From Arthrobacter sp. (lineage in GTDB: Bacteria; Actinomycetota; Actinomycetes; Actinomycetales; Micrococcaceae), in contig JASLBS010000255.1 of the NCBI GenBank assembly GCA_030146405.1, positions 1-33,015 of the forward strand: DNA of 33,015 nucleotides. The letters are read 5' to 3'. Shown here in pieces: positions 15,178-23,211 of this stretch; position 1 is the first letter of the stretch; every line of letters begins with the position of its first letter. Under the pieces are notes generated by a model, which did not search any database, was not told the origin of the DNA, and saw only the letters and a list, made by a program, of their open reading frames with translations. A program made the position numbers and the translations under genes.

Positions 15178-17232
15178 TCATGAGGGTGTGATGCGCGCTT
15201 CGGGTCGATGATCGTGTGGTGCTCGGACGTGGATGAGATGGGTGAGCCATTTGATGAAGAGCTGGCTGGCTGCGGGATGTACTCCCTGTGGTGTGTGCTG
15301 AAGTGCGTGCCACGTCTCGACTTCGGCGCGGGCTTCCTCGTCCGCGCTGGTGTCGGTGTCATGGATGAACCGGGTGAGCGGGCAGTGCTCGAGGTCCAGG
15401 GGGTGTGGGGCAGCCACCCGGACGGACTGCCAGTGATAGGCGAGCGCACCCAACGGTGTCTGGATGGGCGACCTGTGCAGGTGCGGTTCGAACGAGTCCG
15501 CCCATGGCCCGCAGTCCTCGGCGGCCATCGGCTTGGCGAAGTAATAGCCCTGACCCAGGGGAGCACCGAGTATGGTCGCGGCCTCTGTCAGGCTTTCGTC
15601 CTCCAATCCCTCGATGACGACTGTCATCTGCAGGTCCCTTCCCATCTGGATGAGGGTCGCCATGAGGCTGAGCGTTTCGAGGGGTTTGTCATAGGCGCGG
15701 AGGAACAGGCCGCGATCGAGTTTGATGGCGCTGAACGGAAAGGACGCAAGGCGTTGCAGGCTGCTGTGCCCGGAACCGAGGTCGTCCATGGCGAGGCGGA
15801 CACCGAGCCCGGCGAGTTCCTGGAGTGAGTTCCGCTGTGTCTCCAGGGCCATGGTCTGGGATTCCAGCAGTTCCAATCCCAGCCCGCCCGGCTCGATACC
15901 GTGGGTCCGGAGTAGTTCCGTGACCGACGCGGGAAGCGTGCTGTCGCCGAGGATCTCCGGGGGCAGGTTGACCGCCACGTTGGGTCGTACGCCTTTCCTG
16001 TCCCAACGGGCGATGAGGCTCAAGGCCTGGTCGAGGACGTCCACGAAGAGAAGACGCAGATCCTCGGTGCTGAAGTGGGGCAGGAACTCCTCCGGGTATG
16101 CGACACGCTCCCCCGGGAGGTTCAGGCGTGCCAACGCCTCGAAGAGGGTGATCGACCCGTCGCGGAGATCGACGATGGGCTGGAAATGAACCAGGACGTT
16201 CCCACTCGTCAGAGCTTCCCGGTAGGTCTCGGCGCCGGGGTTCCCCATGGAGTCGGCTGGTGTCCGGGAATCGGAGGAGTGGGAGCGTGCGGCGGTCTCC
16301 CACCAGGACGCATCGTGGCTGAGTCGTTTCTTGGCCGAATAGAGGGCTTCGTCGGCGCCGCGGAGAATGGACCTGCTGTCGGATCCGTCCTCGGAAAGGA
16401 GTGCGATTCCCATGCTCATGCCGATCCGGATCTGGTGGCCTTCCACGGTGAAGGGCTCTTCCACCGCCTTGTGGATGCGGTCCACAACCCTCGCCAGGTC
16501 GTCGTGCGCCGTGGCGCGGGTGATGCCCTCCAGGATCAGGAGGAATTCGTCGCCACCCATCCTGGCCAGTAGGTCTCCCTCTCTCAGGTGCGAGAGGACG
16601 CGGGTCGCCCACTGCTGCAGCACCATGTCCCCGGCGGCGTGGCCCAATGTGTTGTTGACGTGACGGAAGTCGTCCAGGTCGATCAGACCGACCGCTACGG
16701 TCGACTCCGGGTGGGGAGAGCGCTGAACGGCATCGTCGACCGCCCGTTCGGCCGCGCCCCTGTTCGGGAGACCGGTCACATGGTCATTGAGGGCCTGGGC
16801 TTCCAACTGCTTCAGCAGGGCTATTCTGTTCGTGATATCGCGTTGGATACTCACATAGTGGGTGATCGCCGACCCGGACCCGACCCGCATCGGTACGATT
16901 TTCAACGATGTCCAGAACACGGACCCGTCCTTGCGGTAGTTGAGGATCTGTCCCTCGAACACCCGCTCCGAGGCCAGCACTTCCTTGATCCGCAGTGTTG
17001 TACCCGCGTCGCTGCCCGGACCCTGGAGGACACGGCAGTTCCGGCCGAGTAGGTCAGCAGGCTCGTACCCCGTCATCGCCGTGAACGAGTCCGACATGTA
17101 GGTGATGTTCTGCTCGGCATCAGTGATGACCGCTATATCGGCGATCGCCTCTCGCGCCGCCGCGAGAACCTCGCCGGAAGTACTCCCGCTGCCGCCGTCA
17201 TCATCGCCATCGCCGTGCGTCAGTAACCCCAT
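15178..17232 (-). CDS. LOV-GGDEF-EAL protein with CZB-like C-terminus (putative light-responsive c-di-GMP enzyme)
   Basis: Protein of 684 aa. Residues about 22-135 form a LOV-type PAS domain: G63-R-N-C66-R-V-L-Q70, N98-Y-R-K-D-G, F-W-T108, S-I-Q130-R-D-I. C66 is the flavin-adduct cysteine in LOV photoreceptors; the second flavin-binding Asn is Thr here (T108). GGDEF (226-230) and the inhibitory site R217-x-x-D220 are intact. The EAL domain (about 335-570) keeps E365-A-L, a Glu in L-E-L-L-E-S, D-D-L-G-S-G, K-L-D, E-G-L-E and Q-G-Y. Residues 597-670 carry H600-W, H616-C617-P-L, W641-H-A-L-Q-H646 and V-H652, resembling a divergent CZB zinc-binding domain. The ATG at 17232 follows GAGGAG by 4 nt; the in-frame 58-residue extension to 17406 has no support. 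Confidence 0.9.
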   Translation of the reverse strand: MGLLTHGDGDDDGGSGSTSGEVLAAAREAIADIAVITDAEQNITYMSDSFTAMTGYEPADLLGRNCRVLQGPGSDAGTTLRIKEVLASERVFEGQILNYRKDGSVFWTSLKIVPMRVGSGSAITHYVSIQRDITNRIALLKQLEAQALNDHVTGLPNRGAAERAVDDAVQRSPHPESTVAVGLIDLDDFRHVNNTLGHAAGDMVLQQWATRVLSHLREGDLLARMGGDEFLLILEGITRATAHDDLARVVDRIHKAVEEPFTVEGHQIRIGMSMGIALLSEDGSDSRSILRGADEALYSAKKRLSHDASWWETAARSHSSDSRTPADSMGNPGAETYREALTSGNVLVHFQPIVDLRDGSITLFEALARLNLPGERVAYPEEFLPHFSTEDLRLLFVDVLDQALSLIARWDRKGVRPNVAVNLPPEILGDSTLPASVTELLRTHGIEPGGLGLELLESQTMALETQRNSLQELAGLGVRLAMDDLGSGHSSLQRLASFPFSAIKLDRGLFLRAYDKPLETLSLMATLIQMGRDLQMTVVIEGLEDESLTEAATILGAPLGQGYYFAKPMAAEDCGPWADSFEPHLHRSPIQTPLGALAYHWQSVRVAAPHPLDLEHCPLTRFIHDTDTSADEEARAEVETWHALQHTPQGVHPAASQLFIKWLTHLIHVRAPHDHRPEARITPS

Positions 17233-17556
17233 AGTGCTCCTCGATAGACCGGACATGCAGGGACCGTGACATCGAACGATCGGGAGCACCGCACATCCTG
17301 AGCCGTGCAGGACGTGCCCTGAGCTTACAATCGCCTCGGGCATCCCCGGCGACCGACGGGCACATCCCTCGGAAGGTGCTACTAATCCTGCGACTTCCTT
17401 GCACAAAAGAAGCCCGTACCGGCGCAGCTAGATATCCGTTCGAGACTGCACGGACACGTCGGGCACCTGAACGGCAGAATTCGACGACCAGTCCCTGGGA
17501 GCATTCTGGCCCGGTCGAAGGGCAGGAATGGAAAGGACGCTGCCGGCGTGAAGTGT
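17233..17556. other. Intergenic region upstream of the LOV gene, no gene seen
   Basis: 324 nt between two minus-strand genes. Frames crossing it have unusual composition (rich in R, S, P, H) and no usable start signals. It should hold the promoter of the LOV gene and the end of the upstream GGDEF-EAL transcript. I see no strong hairpin with a T-tract and no clear -35/-10 pair. Confidence 0.5.
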
Positions 17557-19989
17557 TCAAGGAGAGGTTTCGCCCGGGGACCGAAGCGTTGTGACGGGAC
17601 CGGCGGTGGGGAGCAGTGAGCAGGAATCCGTGGGAAGTGGTGTGCAGGTGCTGAGCCAGGTATCGAGCTCTGCCGCCGGGACGGGTCTCGACATGAAGTA
17701 GCCTTGCGCGAAGTCGCATCCGTAGTCGGTGAGAGCACGGTACGCCCTGGTGTCCTCCACTCCTTCCGCTGTCATCTGCAGGCCCAGGCTGTGGGCCAGG
17801 TCGATCGTCGACACCACGAGCGCCGTGGCACGGGCGTCGTCCATCATGGTGAGGATGAAGGACTTGTCGAGTTTGAGTTCATCGATCGGCAGCTCACGCA
17901 GATACGACAGCGAGCTGTAGCCTTTCCCGAAATCGTCCACTGCGATCCGGACGCCCAGGTGCCGAAGGGCGGTGAGGGTTGTGAGCGCCCGGTCGCGGTC
18001 GGCCACCAGTACGTCCTCGGTGATTTCCAGAACGAGGACGGAGGGTGGAAGCCCTCGAACGGAGGTCATCGAAGCGACCTGGTGCGGCAGCTGGGAGTCC
18101 ATGACCGAACTGGCGGGTAGATTCACCGCCACCGACAGCGGCCGTTCGCATCTCGCCCATACAGCGGCCTGGTCCAGGGCTTGACCGAGGACCACCGTGG
18201 TGAGGGCCGGTAGGAGTCCTGCTTCACGGAAGCGTGTCAGGAAGGTATCCGGCTGCAGCAGTCCCAGGGTGGGGTGTTCCCAGCGGACGAGGGCCTCCAC
18301 TCCCCTGACAGCTCCTGTTCCGAGGTCGATCTTCGGTTGGAAGTGAAGAACAAGTTGATCATTGAGCAGTGCCTCGTTCAGGGTCTGCACGGTGTGGAAC
18401 TGCTGGAGGACGAGGTTGGGTGCACCATCGGCATAGACCGCGTGTCCGCTGCGTGTTGCTTTCGCCGAATACATCGCCATGTCGGCTTTGCGCAGTAACA
18501 GGTTCAGGTCCTGTCCCTGTTCCGGGTAACACGATATTCCGATACTGGCGTTGATGTGGACCGTGATACCACCGAGATCACAGGGTTCCGCCAGGGCGGT
18601 CCTGATCTTCTCCGCAACAGCCTGCGCCTCGGTCTGCCCGCAGTTGCTGAGATGTATCACGAACTCGTCGCCTCCCATGCGTGCGAGGAGATCGGTGGGT
18701 CGTAGCTGTGCGGAGAGCCGTGCGGCTACCTGGGTGAGGAGCCTGTCCCCTACGTCATGGCCGAGGCCGTCGTTGATCTCCTTGAACTTGTCCAGGTCCA
18801 ACAGCAACACGGCGCTGCGTCGTCTGAAGTCGGCTGCCAGGCGTTCAGGCACGTCGAGATAGAGTGCCCGCCTGTTCGGGAGGCCGGTCAGTTCATCGGT
18901 GCGGGCCTGGAGATTCGCGTGTGACAACTGGAGCCGCTGGCGAAATACCAGGGGCAGCGCGGCAAGGGCCAACGTCAGACTGGCCAGCACCACCGCGAGG
19001 AGCACGACCTGCTGCTGGGACGACAGGATCAGAACCCCCAACCCGGCGATCGTCGCCAGCGCTGGAACCGTTTGCGCCGGAACGGTCACGCGCTGACGGG
19101 CAGGACGGCTCGTGGGTCGCCCCTGGAGGATCGCCCATGCAGCGATCAACGCCAGTCCGGCTGCCCACGCGGCATCCAGCGGGGTGCCGACGATGTACAG
19201 ATCGTTCAGTTCCAGCAGGGCGTAAGCGACGTCGGCACCACTGAAGGTGATGAGTCCCAGAACGAGGAGGATCCACCCTTGGCCGGCTGTGAACCCGGTC
19301 GTGACGGTGATCCCGATGACGGTCGCCACCAGCAGGAGATCCATCAGCGGGTAGGCCGTCCCGAGCACTGCTGCCAGCGTACGTGGACCGTCGAGGGCCG
19401 AGTCCAGAAGCGGGCCCAGAACGACGCCGAGAACAGCAGCTGCGCCCAGGGCTCCGATGACACTGTCGAGAACCACCGGCCAGGTCATCTCGCGCAGCCG
19501 ATCGCGGACGATCAGAGCCAGCGCAGCGAACATCAGGAGGTAGAACGCGGAGTACCCGACATCCGCAAGTGAGGGCAACGGAACTCTTCCACCGACCGCT
19601 GCTCGCAGTACGTAGTAGGTGGTGCCCGCAGCCCAGAAGGACACAGCGCCTGCAGAAAGAATGAGGTCCGGCCGCCGACCTCCCGTGCGGAACACCGTCA
19701 GCCACGTCAATGCGACCGGAACCCACATCGCCGACAGGCCCAGGACCCCGTCGACCAGGAGACTGAACCCGTCAGAGGGTCTGAGGACGACAGCGGTGGT
19801 GTAGGCCCCGAGAACGACGGTCAGAACGCCCATCAGCGACCACAGGCCACGGTTCCCTGTCCGAACCCGATGTATCACCGAGCGCTCCTGATCAAGGTCC
19901 TGCGGACGCTCCTCGGCCACGACCCCCGATACCGTACCTGAAGCGATGGAGGCGTCCGTACTTCCGACGCCGTTTCGTTTCACCACCAC
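17557..19989 (-). CDS. Membrane GGDEF-EAL protein (c-di-GMP turnover)
   Basis: Protein of about 810 aa. After a cytoplasmic N-terminus (1-45) there are about nine or ten membrane spans to residue 345, an integral sensor found in many actinobacterial c-di-GMP proteins without known ligand. The GGDEF domain follows: T-D-E-L-T-G-L-P-N-R near 364, D-L-D-K-F-K, inhibitory site R430-P-T-D433 and G439-G-D-E-F443. The EAL domain keeps E565-A-L-V-R, L-E-I-T-E, D-D-F-G-K-G-Y-S-S-L, K-L-D-K, A-E-G-V-E and Q-G-Y. Both domains look active. The start is one of three adjacent GTG codons; GGAG lies 6 nt before that at 19989. Same strand as the LOV gene but 324 nt apart. Confidence 0.9.
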   Translation of the reverse strand: MVVKRNGVGSTDASIASGTVSGVVAEERPQDLDQERSVIHRVRTGNRGLWSLMGVLTVVLGAYTTAVVLRPSDGFSLLVDGVLGLSAMWVPVALTWLTVFRTGGRRPDLILSAGAVSFWAAGTTYYVLRAAVGGRVPLPSLADVGYSAFYLLMFAALALIVRDRLREMTWPVVLDSVIGALGAAAVLGVVLGPLLDSALDGPRTLAAVLGTAYPLMDLLLVATVIGITVTTGFTAGQGWILLVLGLITFSGADVAYALLELNDLYIVGTPLDAAWAAGLALIAAWAILQGRPTSRPARQRVTVPAQTVPALATIAGLGVLILSSQQQVVLLAVVLASLTLALAALPLVFRQRLQLSHANLQARTDELTGLPNRRALYLDVPERLAADFRRRSAVLLLDLDKFKEINDGLGHDVGDRLLTQVAARLSAQLRPTDLLARMGGDEFVIHLSNCGQTEAQAVAEKIRTALAEPCDLGGITVHINASIGISCYPEQGQDLNLLLRKADMAMYSAKATRSGHAVYADGAPNLVLQQFHTVQTLNEALLNDQLVLHFQPKIDLGTGAVRGVEALVRWEHPTLGLLQPDTFLTRFREAGLLPALTTVVLGQALDQAAVWARCERPLSVAVNLPASSVMDSQLPHQVASMTSVRGLPPSVLVLEITEDVLVADRDRALTTLTALRHLGVRIAVDDFGKGYSSLSYLRELPIDELKLDKSFILTMMDDARATALVVSTIDLAHSLGLQMTAEGVEDTRAYRALTDYGCDFAQGYFMSRPVPAAELDTWLSTCTPLPTDSCSLLPTAGPVTTLRSPGETSP

Positions 19990-20215
19990 AGCCCTCTCCG
20001 TCTTTCCCGAACGGACAGGAAGAAATACCCCCACCCACACCCTCAGTGTTCCCGCTCGAGATGAAGCCCGGCCCAAGATTCATCGAGCTAATGCGAAGGA
20101 TTACAGCAGGTCTCCATGCCGACGCCAGCCATCGACCGCCGCACTCGGCCACTTCGCACCCCTGGCTCTGGTCCCATGAACGGCAAGGAGCAGCACGCTG
20201 CGGGCCGGGAGAACT
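19990..20215. other. Divergent intergenic region, left part
   Basis: Shared upstream region of the membrane GGDEF-EAL gene (-) and hsp20 (+). The right part (20216-20324) holds the heat-shock operators. The left part contains no convincing gene or hairpin. Confidence 0.5.
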
Positions 20216-20242
20216 CTGGCACTCTTCCCTCGCGAGTGCTAA
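20216..20242 (+). promoter_or_regulatory. CIRCE element (HrcA operator) upstream of hsp20
   Basis: The right arm GAGTGCTAA (20234-20242) is perfect; the left arm (20216-20224) matches TTAGCACTC at seven of nine positions, and the spacer is exactly 9 nt. This is the standard HrcA-binding layout. TAATAT at 20240-20245 overlaps its end and may be the -10. Confidence 0.88.
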
Positions 20243-20251
20243 TATTTTTCC

Positions 20252-20276
20252 TAGTTGAGCGAAGGGCGCTCAACTA
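20252..20276 (+). promoter_or_regulatory. HAIR-type element (HspR operator) upstream of hsp20
   Basis: A perfect 10-bp inverted repeat (20252-20261 and 20267-20276) containing TTGAG-N9-CTCAA, the spacing of the HAIR consensus CTTGAGT-N7-ACTCAAG. It starts 10 nt after the CIRCE element and ends 48 nt before the hsp20 start, so bound HspR would block transcription. Confidence 0.8.
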
Positions 20277-20324
20277 CGAGGAACAATCCACCAGCCGGTG
20301 GCACATGCGAAGGAGATGTTTTCA

Positions 20325-20801
20325 GTGGCTATGAGATTCGATCCATTCCGTGAGCTGGACCGCGTTGCCGGCGCCCTCCTGGAGGGCCGCCCGGGACTCC
20401 GCGTCATGCCGATGGACCTCTACCGGGAGAAGGACCACTACGTCCTTTCCGCGGATCTTCCCGGCATCGACCCCGGGTCGGTCGACATCGACGTCGACGG
20501 CCAGCTCCTGACCATCCGCGCCGAGCGCACCCTGCGGGGCACCGAGGGCGTCAAGTGGCTGACCCGCGAGCGTGAGAGCGGCTCGTTCCTGCGCCAACTC
20601 AATCTGGGCCAGGGTGTCGACACCGAGGGGATCTCCGCGCGCTACGAGAACGGCGTGCTGAGCGTCATGATCCCGGTCGTCGAACGCGCCAGGTCCCGCA
20701 AGATCGAGATCGTCAACGGAGAATCCTCAACTCCGGTCGAGTCCACGACCGTCGAAGGATCCCGGTCCGACGCGGGACACCAGGGAGCCGTCGAAGCGTA
20801 G
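20325..20801 (+). CDS. Hsp20/alpha-crystallin family small heat shock protein
   Basis: Protein of 158 aa. The N-terminus M-R-F-D-P-F-R-E-L-D-R is typical of actinobacterial Hsp20. The alpha-crystallin domain spans about 32-118: D-L-Y-R-E-K-D-H-Y-V, A-D-L-P-G-I-D-P, and the hallmark E-N-G-V-L-S-V-M-I-P. A Ser/Thr-rich tail follows. The role is ATP-independent holding of unfolding proteins. The GTG at 20325 has AAGGAG upstream (9 nt); ATG at 20331 is possible, and the ATG at 20316 overlaps that site. Regulation by both HrcA and HspR is suggested by the tandem operators upstream. Confidence 0.95.
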   Translation: MAMRFDPFRELDRVAGALLEGRPGLRVMPMDLYREKDHYVLSADLPGIDPGSVDIDVDGQLLTIRAERTLRGTEGVKWLTRERESGSFLRQLNLGQGVDTEGISARYENGVLSVMIPVVERARSRKIEIVNGESSTPVESTTVEGSRSDAGHQGAVEA

Positions 20802-20820
20802 GTCCAGCCCGCTCCCGGCT

Positions 20821-20856
20821 GAAAGTGTCCCCGCGCTCGTGCGCGGGGGCACTTTC
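20821..20856 (+). terminator. Terminator after hsp20
   Basis: 16-bp stem (20821-20836 and 20841-20856, one G-T pair) with loop TCGT, starting 20 nt after the hsp20 stop. Confidence 0.88.
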
Positions 20857-20859
20857 TCC

Positions 20860-20890
20860 TGAAGCACCAGGAACTCGTCCCGGTGCTTCA
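20860..20890 (-). terminator. Second hairpin, likely terminator for the DUF6297 gene
   Basis: Perfect 9-bp stem (20860-20868 and 20882-20890) with a 13-nt loop, 37 nt past the stop of the minus-strand DUF6297 gene and just beside the hsp20 terminator. Confidence 0.55.
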
Positions 20891-20926
20891 GCGGTGCGCG
20901 CCCAGCAGGGGAGAGCCGCTCCCGCC

Positions 20927-22438
20927 TCAGTCGTGCACGCAGGTGATGACGACGACGGCGCTGGCCACGGCCTGCGCAAGGATCAGTACCGGGCTGACGT
21001 CACCGAGATAGAGGGCGAACAGCAGGGGGACGATCGCGAGGATCGTCGTGTCCGTACCGCGGAGCAGGGAGGCCAGCTGGTCACTGGGAATCGGCCCGAA
21101 GGGTGTGTCCACGAGCGGCCTCGTCCAGTCCGTGGGCGGACGGAATGCAGCCCGAACTACCCCGGCCCCCATCCCTGCACCCGCCATCGCCCCCAGCAGG
21201 ATCAGTGGGGGGCCGGCAACCCCCAGCACCGCGAGGGCGAACATCAGCGTGCCCAGCCACACAGCCATGGCCAGCGCCGGCATCAGGATCCTGCTGCAGC
21301 GCACGCGCACCGGGGTGAGCGGGAGCAGCGCATCGAGTTCCGGGATGATCGCGGTCCTGCGCGCAACCGTCCCGAAGCCCGACGCGGTGGCACACCCGGC
21401 CACGGTGATCACCGCGAGGTACAGCAGCACCGGCAGCGCGGACTCCACCAGGACGGGAGCCAGACAGATCAGGAACCAGACGAGCGGTCCGAGGGGTGGT
21501 GGTTGGGCCCGTAGGAAGGCCACCGAGTCCGCGCGTACGAGTGCGCCGAAGGGTCCCCGTACGGCTCCCGCGTAGAAGCGTGAGCCGTACGTCGCCGCAA
21601 CGGGGCGGGGCCCCGACGCCAGGGCCCTCGCGAGTTCGTTCGTGTCCATAAAGAACAGGGACGCGCTCACATGACCGGAGACGGCTCCTCCTCTCACCAG
21701 CTCGGATCCGGGTACGGCCCCTACCCGGGTGCCCACGTAGGCAATGAGCACTCCGGCCACCAGAGCGCTCACCAGCAGGGGAATCGGCGACGAGGTGAGG
21801 AACGGCAGGAGCGCCAGGGGAACGAGCCCGACCAAGCCGAGAACGCTCGCCCATCGACTCCGGGCATAACCCAGCTGCAGGAGTGCGGCACCTCCGACCG
21901 CGATCACGGCTCCTGCGCCGAACGTCGCCGCCGCGACGAGATGGGTACCCAGGGACCGAGTAGCAGCAGTGAGGAGACTGAAGGTCACGTACAGCACGAA
22001 CGCCCCGACCCCCACGGCGGCGATCCGGCGGAGGAACGTCGGCAGGATCATGGGCAGGCGATCGACGGGCAGGGGCAACCACCAGGCACCTTCCGCACGG
22101 GCAACCGCCACCGGTCCGAGCTTTCGGGCCGTCAGGACCACCCCCACGAGGGCGAGGTACGTCAGCCCTGCCCACAGCACCCCCTGGGGCAGGATCTGCC
22201 AGCGTTCGTCGACGAGACCCGCCTGGATCTGGCTCCTCGCCACCAACTCGTCACGGAGCGTCACCACGAAGGACACCACCAGTGCGAGCACGCAGCCCGA
22301 GGCGAGCGCAGTGGAGTACAGGTCCACGACCACGTCGACCAGGGAGGTCCTCGCCCGGTGGTGACGCCGGGAGGAGCGCCGCGTGAACTTCACCAGGTCC
22401 CGAGCGGAATCCCGCCCGTCCCGGTCGGAACCGGTCAC
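20927..22438 (-). CDS. DUF6297-family polytopic membrane protein, probable ABC exporter permease
   Basis: Protein of 503 aa with about twelve hydrophobic spans and the segment A-L-V-R-A-D-S-V-A-F-L-R near the middle, as in DUF6297 proteins of actinobacteria. It lies 16 nt after the stop of an ABC ATPase gene on the same strand, so it is probably the membrane half of that transporter; the substrate is unknown. The GTG at 22438 is preferred because GGGGGA is 6 nt upstream; the ATG at 22468 would overlap the ATPase gene by 14 nt and has no ribosome binding site. Confidence 0.83.
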   Translation of the reverse strand: MTGSDRDGRDSARDLVKFTRRSSRRHHRARTSLVDVVVDLYSTALASGCVLALVVSFVVTLRDELVARSQIQAGLVDERWQILPQGVLWAGLTYLALVGVVLTARKLGPVAVARAEGAWWLPLPVDRLPMILPTFLRRIAAVGVGAFVLYVTFSLLTAATRSLGTHLVAAATFGAGAVIAVGGAALLQLGYARSRWASVLGLVGLVPLALLPFLTSSPIPLLVSALVAGVLIAYVGTRVGAVPGSELVRGGAVSGHVSASLFFMDTNELARALASGPRPVAATYGSRFYAGAVRGPFGALVRADSVAFLRAQPPPLGPLVWFLICLAPVLVESALPVLLYLAVITVAGCATASGFGTVARRTAIIPELDALLPLTPVRVRCSRILMPALAMAVWLGTLMFALAVLGVAGPPLILLGAMAGAGMGAGVVRAAFRPPTDWTRPLVDTPFGPIPSDQLASLLRGTDTTILAIVPLLFALYLGDVSPVLILAQAVASAVVVITCVHD

Positions 22439-22454
22439 TGCCGGTCCCCCATGA

Positions 22455-23138
22455 TCAGGAACCCGCAATGATCGCAGCCCCCTGCTCGGGGCTGACCATG
22501 GCGGTGACCTCGTCGATCACCAGGCACCGGGTGGCCGTCCGGACGAGCAACCGCGGGTCATGGGTCACCAGGACCACGGTGCCGCCCGTGTCCACGTACT
22601 GCCGGATCCTTCCCGCCAGGGCATCCCGCATCACCGGGTCGAGGCGCTGCTCCGGCTCGTCGAGGAGCAGGAGTGACGACGGACGGATCAGTCCCGCTGC
22701 CAACAGCAGGCGCCGGCGCTGGCCGGAGGACAGGGCGTCCGGGACCGCTGCAGCTCGGTCCGAGAGGCCGAAGAACCCGATCTCCTCGCGGACACGATCC
22801 TCCGGGGACGGGACGGAGTGCCCTCGGGCCACCAGGAGCAGGTGCTCCCGGACGGTCAGGGCGGGGAAGAAGATGTCCTCGTCGAAGACGGTGGCCACCC
22901 GGCGTCGGAACAGGACGGCGTCGGGCAGGACGGGCAGGCCGTGGATCCGGGTTTCCCCCGACAGGGGTGGTTGCCGTCCGGCCAGGGTCTTGACGACGGT
23001 GGACTTCCCGGCACCGTTGCTTCCGACCACGGCCAGGACCTCGCCGGCGTCGACCGTGAAGGAGACCTCACCGCACACCGGGGCTCCCGCATATCCGACG
23101 CTCAGCCCGTCCGCCTCGAGAACCGCCCCATCACCCAT
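22455..23138 (-). CDS. ABC transporter ATP-binding protein
   Basis: Protein of 227 aa, one nucleotide-binding domain: Walker A G-S-N-G-A-G-K-S near residue 39, Q-loop region altered (F-D-E-D-I-F-F near 86), signature L-S-S-G-Q-R-R-R-L near 135, Walker B L-L-L-L-D-E-P near 156 and switch T-H-D near 192. D-E-P-E-Q-R-L-D-P is the D-loop. The Q-loop Gln seems replaced (V-A-T-V-F-D-E-D). It forms a two-gene unit with the DUF6297 protein. ATG at 23138 with AGGGTGGG upstream. Confidence 0.93.
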   Translation of the reverse strand: MGDGAVLEADGLSVGYAGAPVCGEVSFTVDAGEVLAVVGSNGAGKSTVVKTLAGRQPPLSGETRIHGLPVLPDAVLFRRRVATVFDEDIFFPALTVREHLLLVARGHSVPSPEDRVREEIGFFGLSDRAAAVPDALSSGQRRRLLLAAGLIRPSSLLLLDEPEQRLDPVMRDALAGRIRQYVDTGGTVVLVTHDPRLLVRTATRCLVIDEVTAMVSPEQGAAIIAGS

Positions 23139-23211
23139 GCACCCACCCTAGAAGGGCCCGGCGGGGAACCACTACCCCGCCGCTGGTCGCCGCGGCGATA
23201 CCCGGACACCC

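Noticed and set aside
15481..15510. GGTTCGAA, resembling a tRNA T-loop
   Set aside because: Lies inside the EAL gene and has no acceptor or anticodon stem around it.
17233..17406. N-terminal extension of the LOV protein
   Set aside because: No family match, Cys/Pro-rich, and the ATG at 17232 has a strong ribosome binding site.
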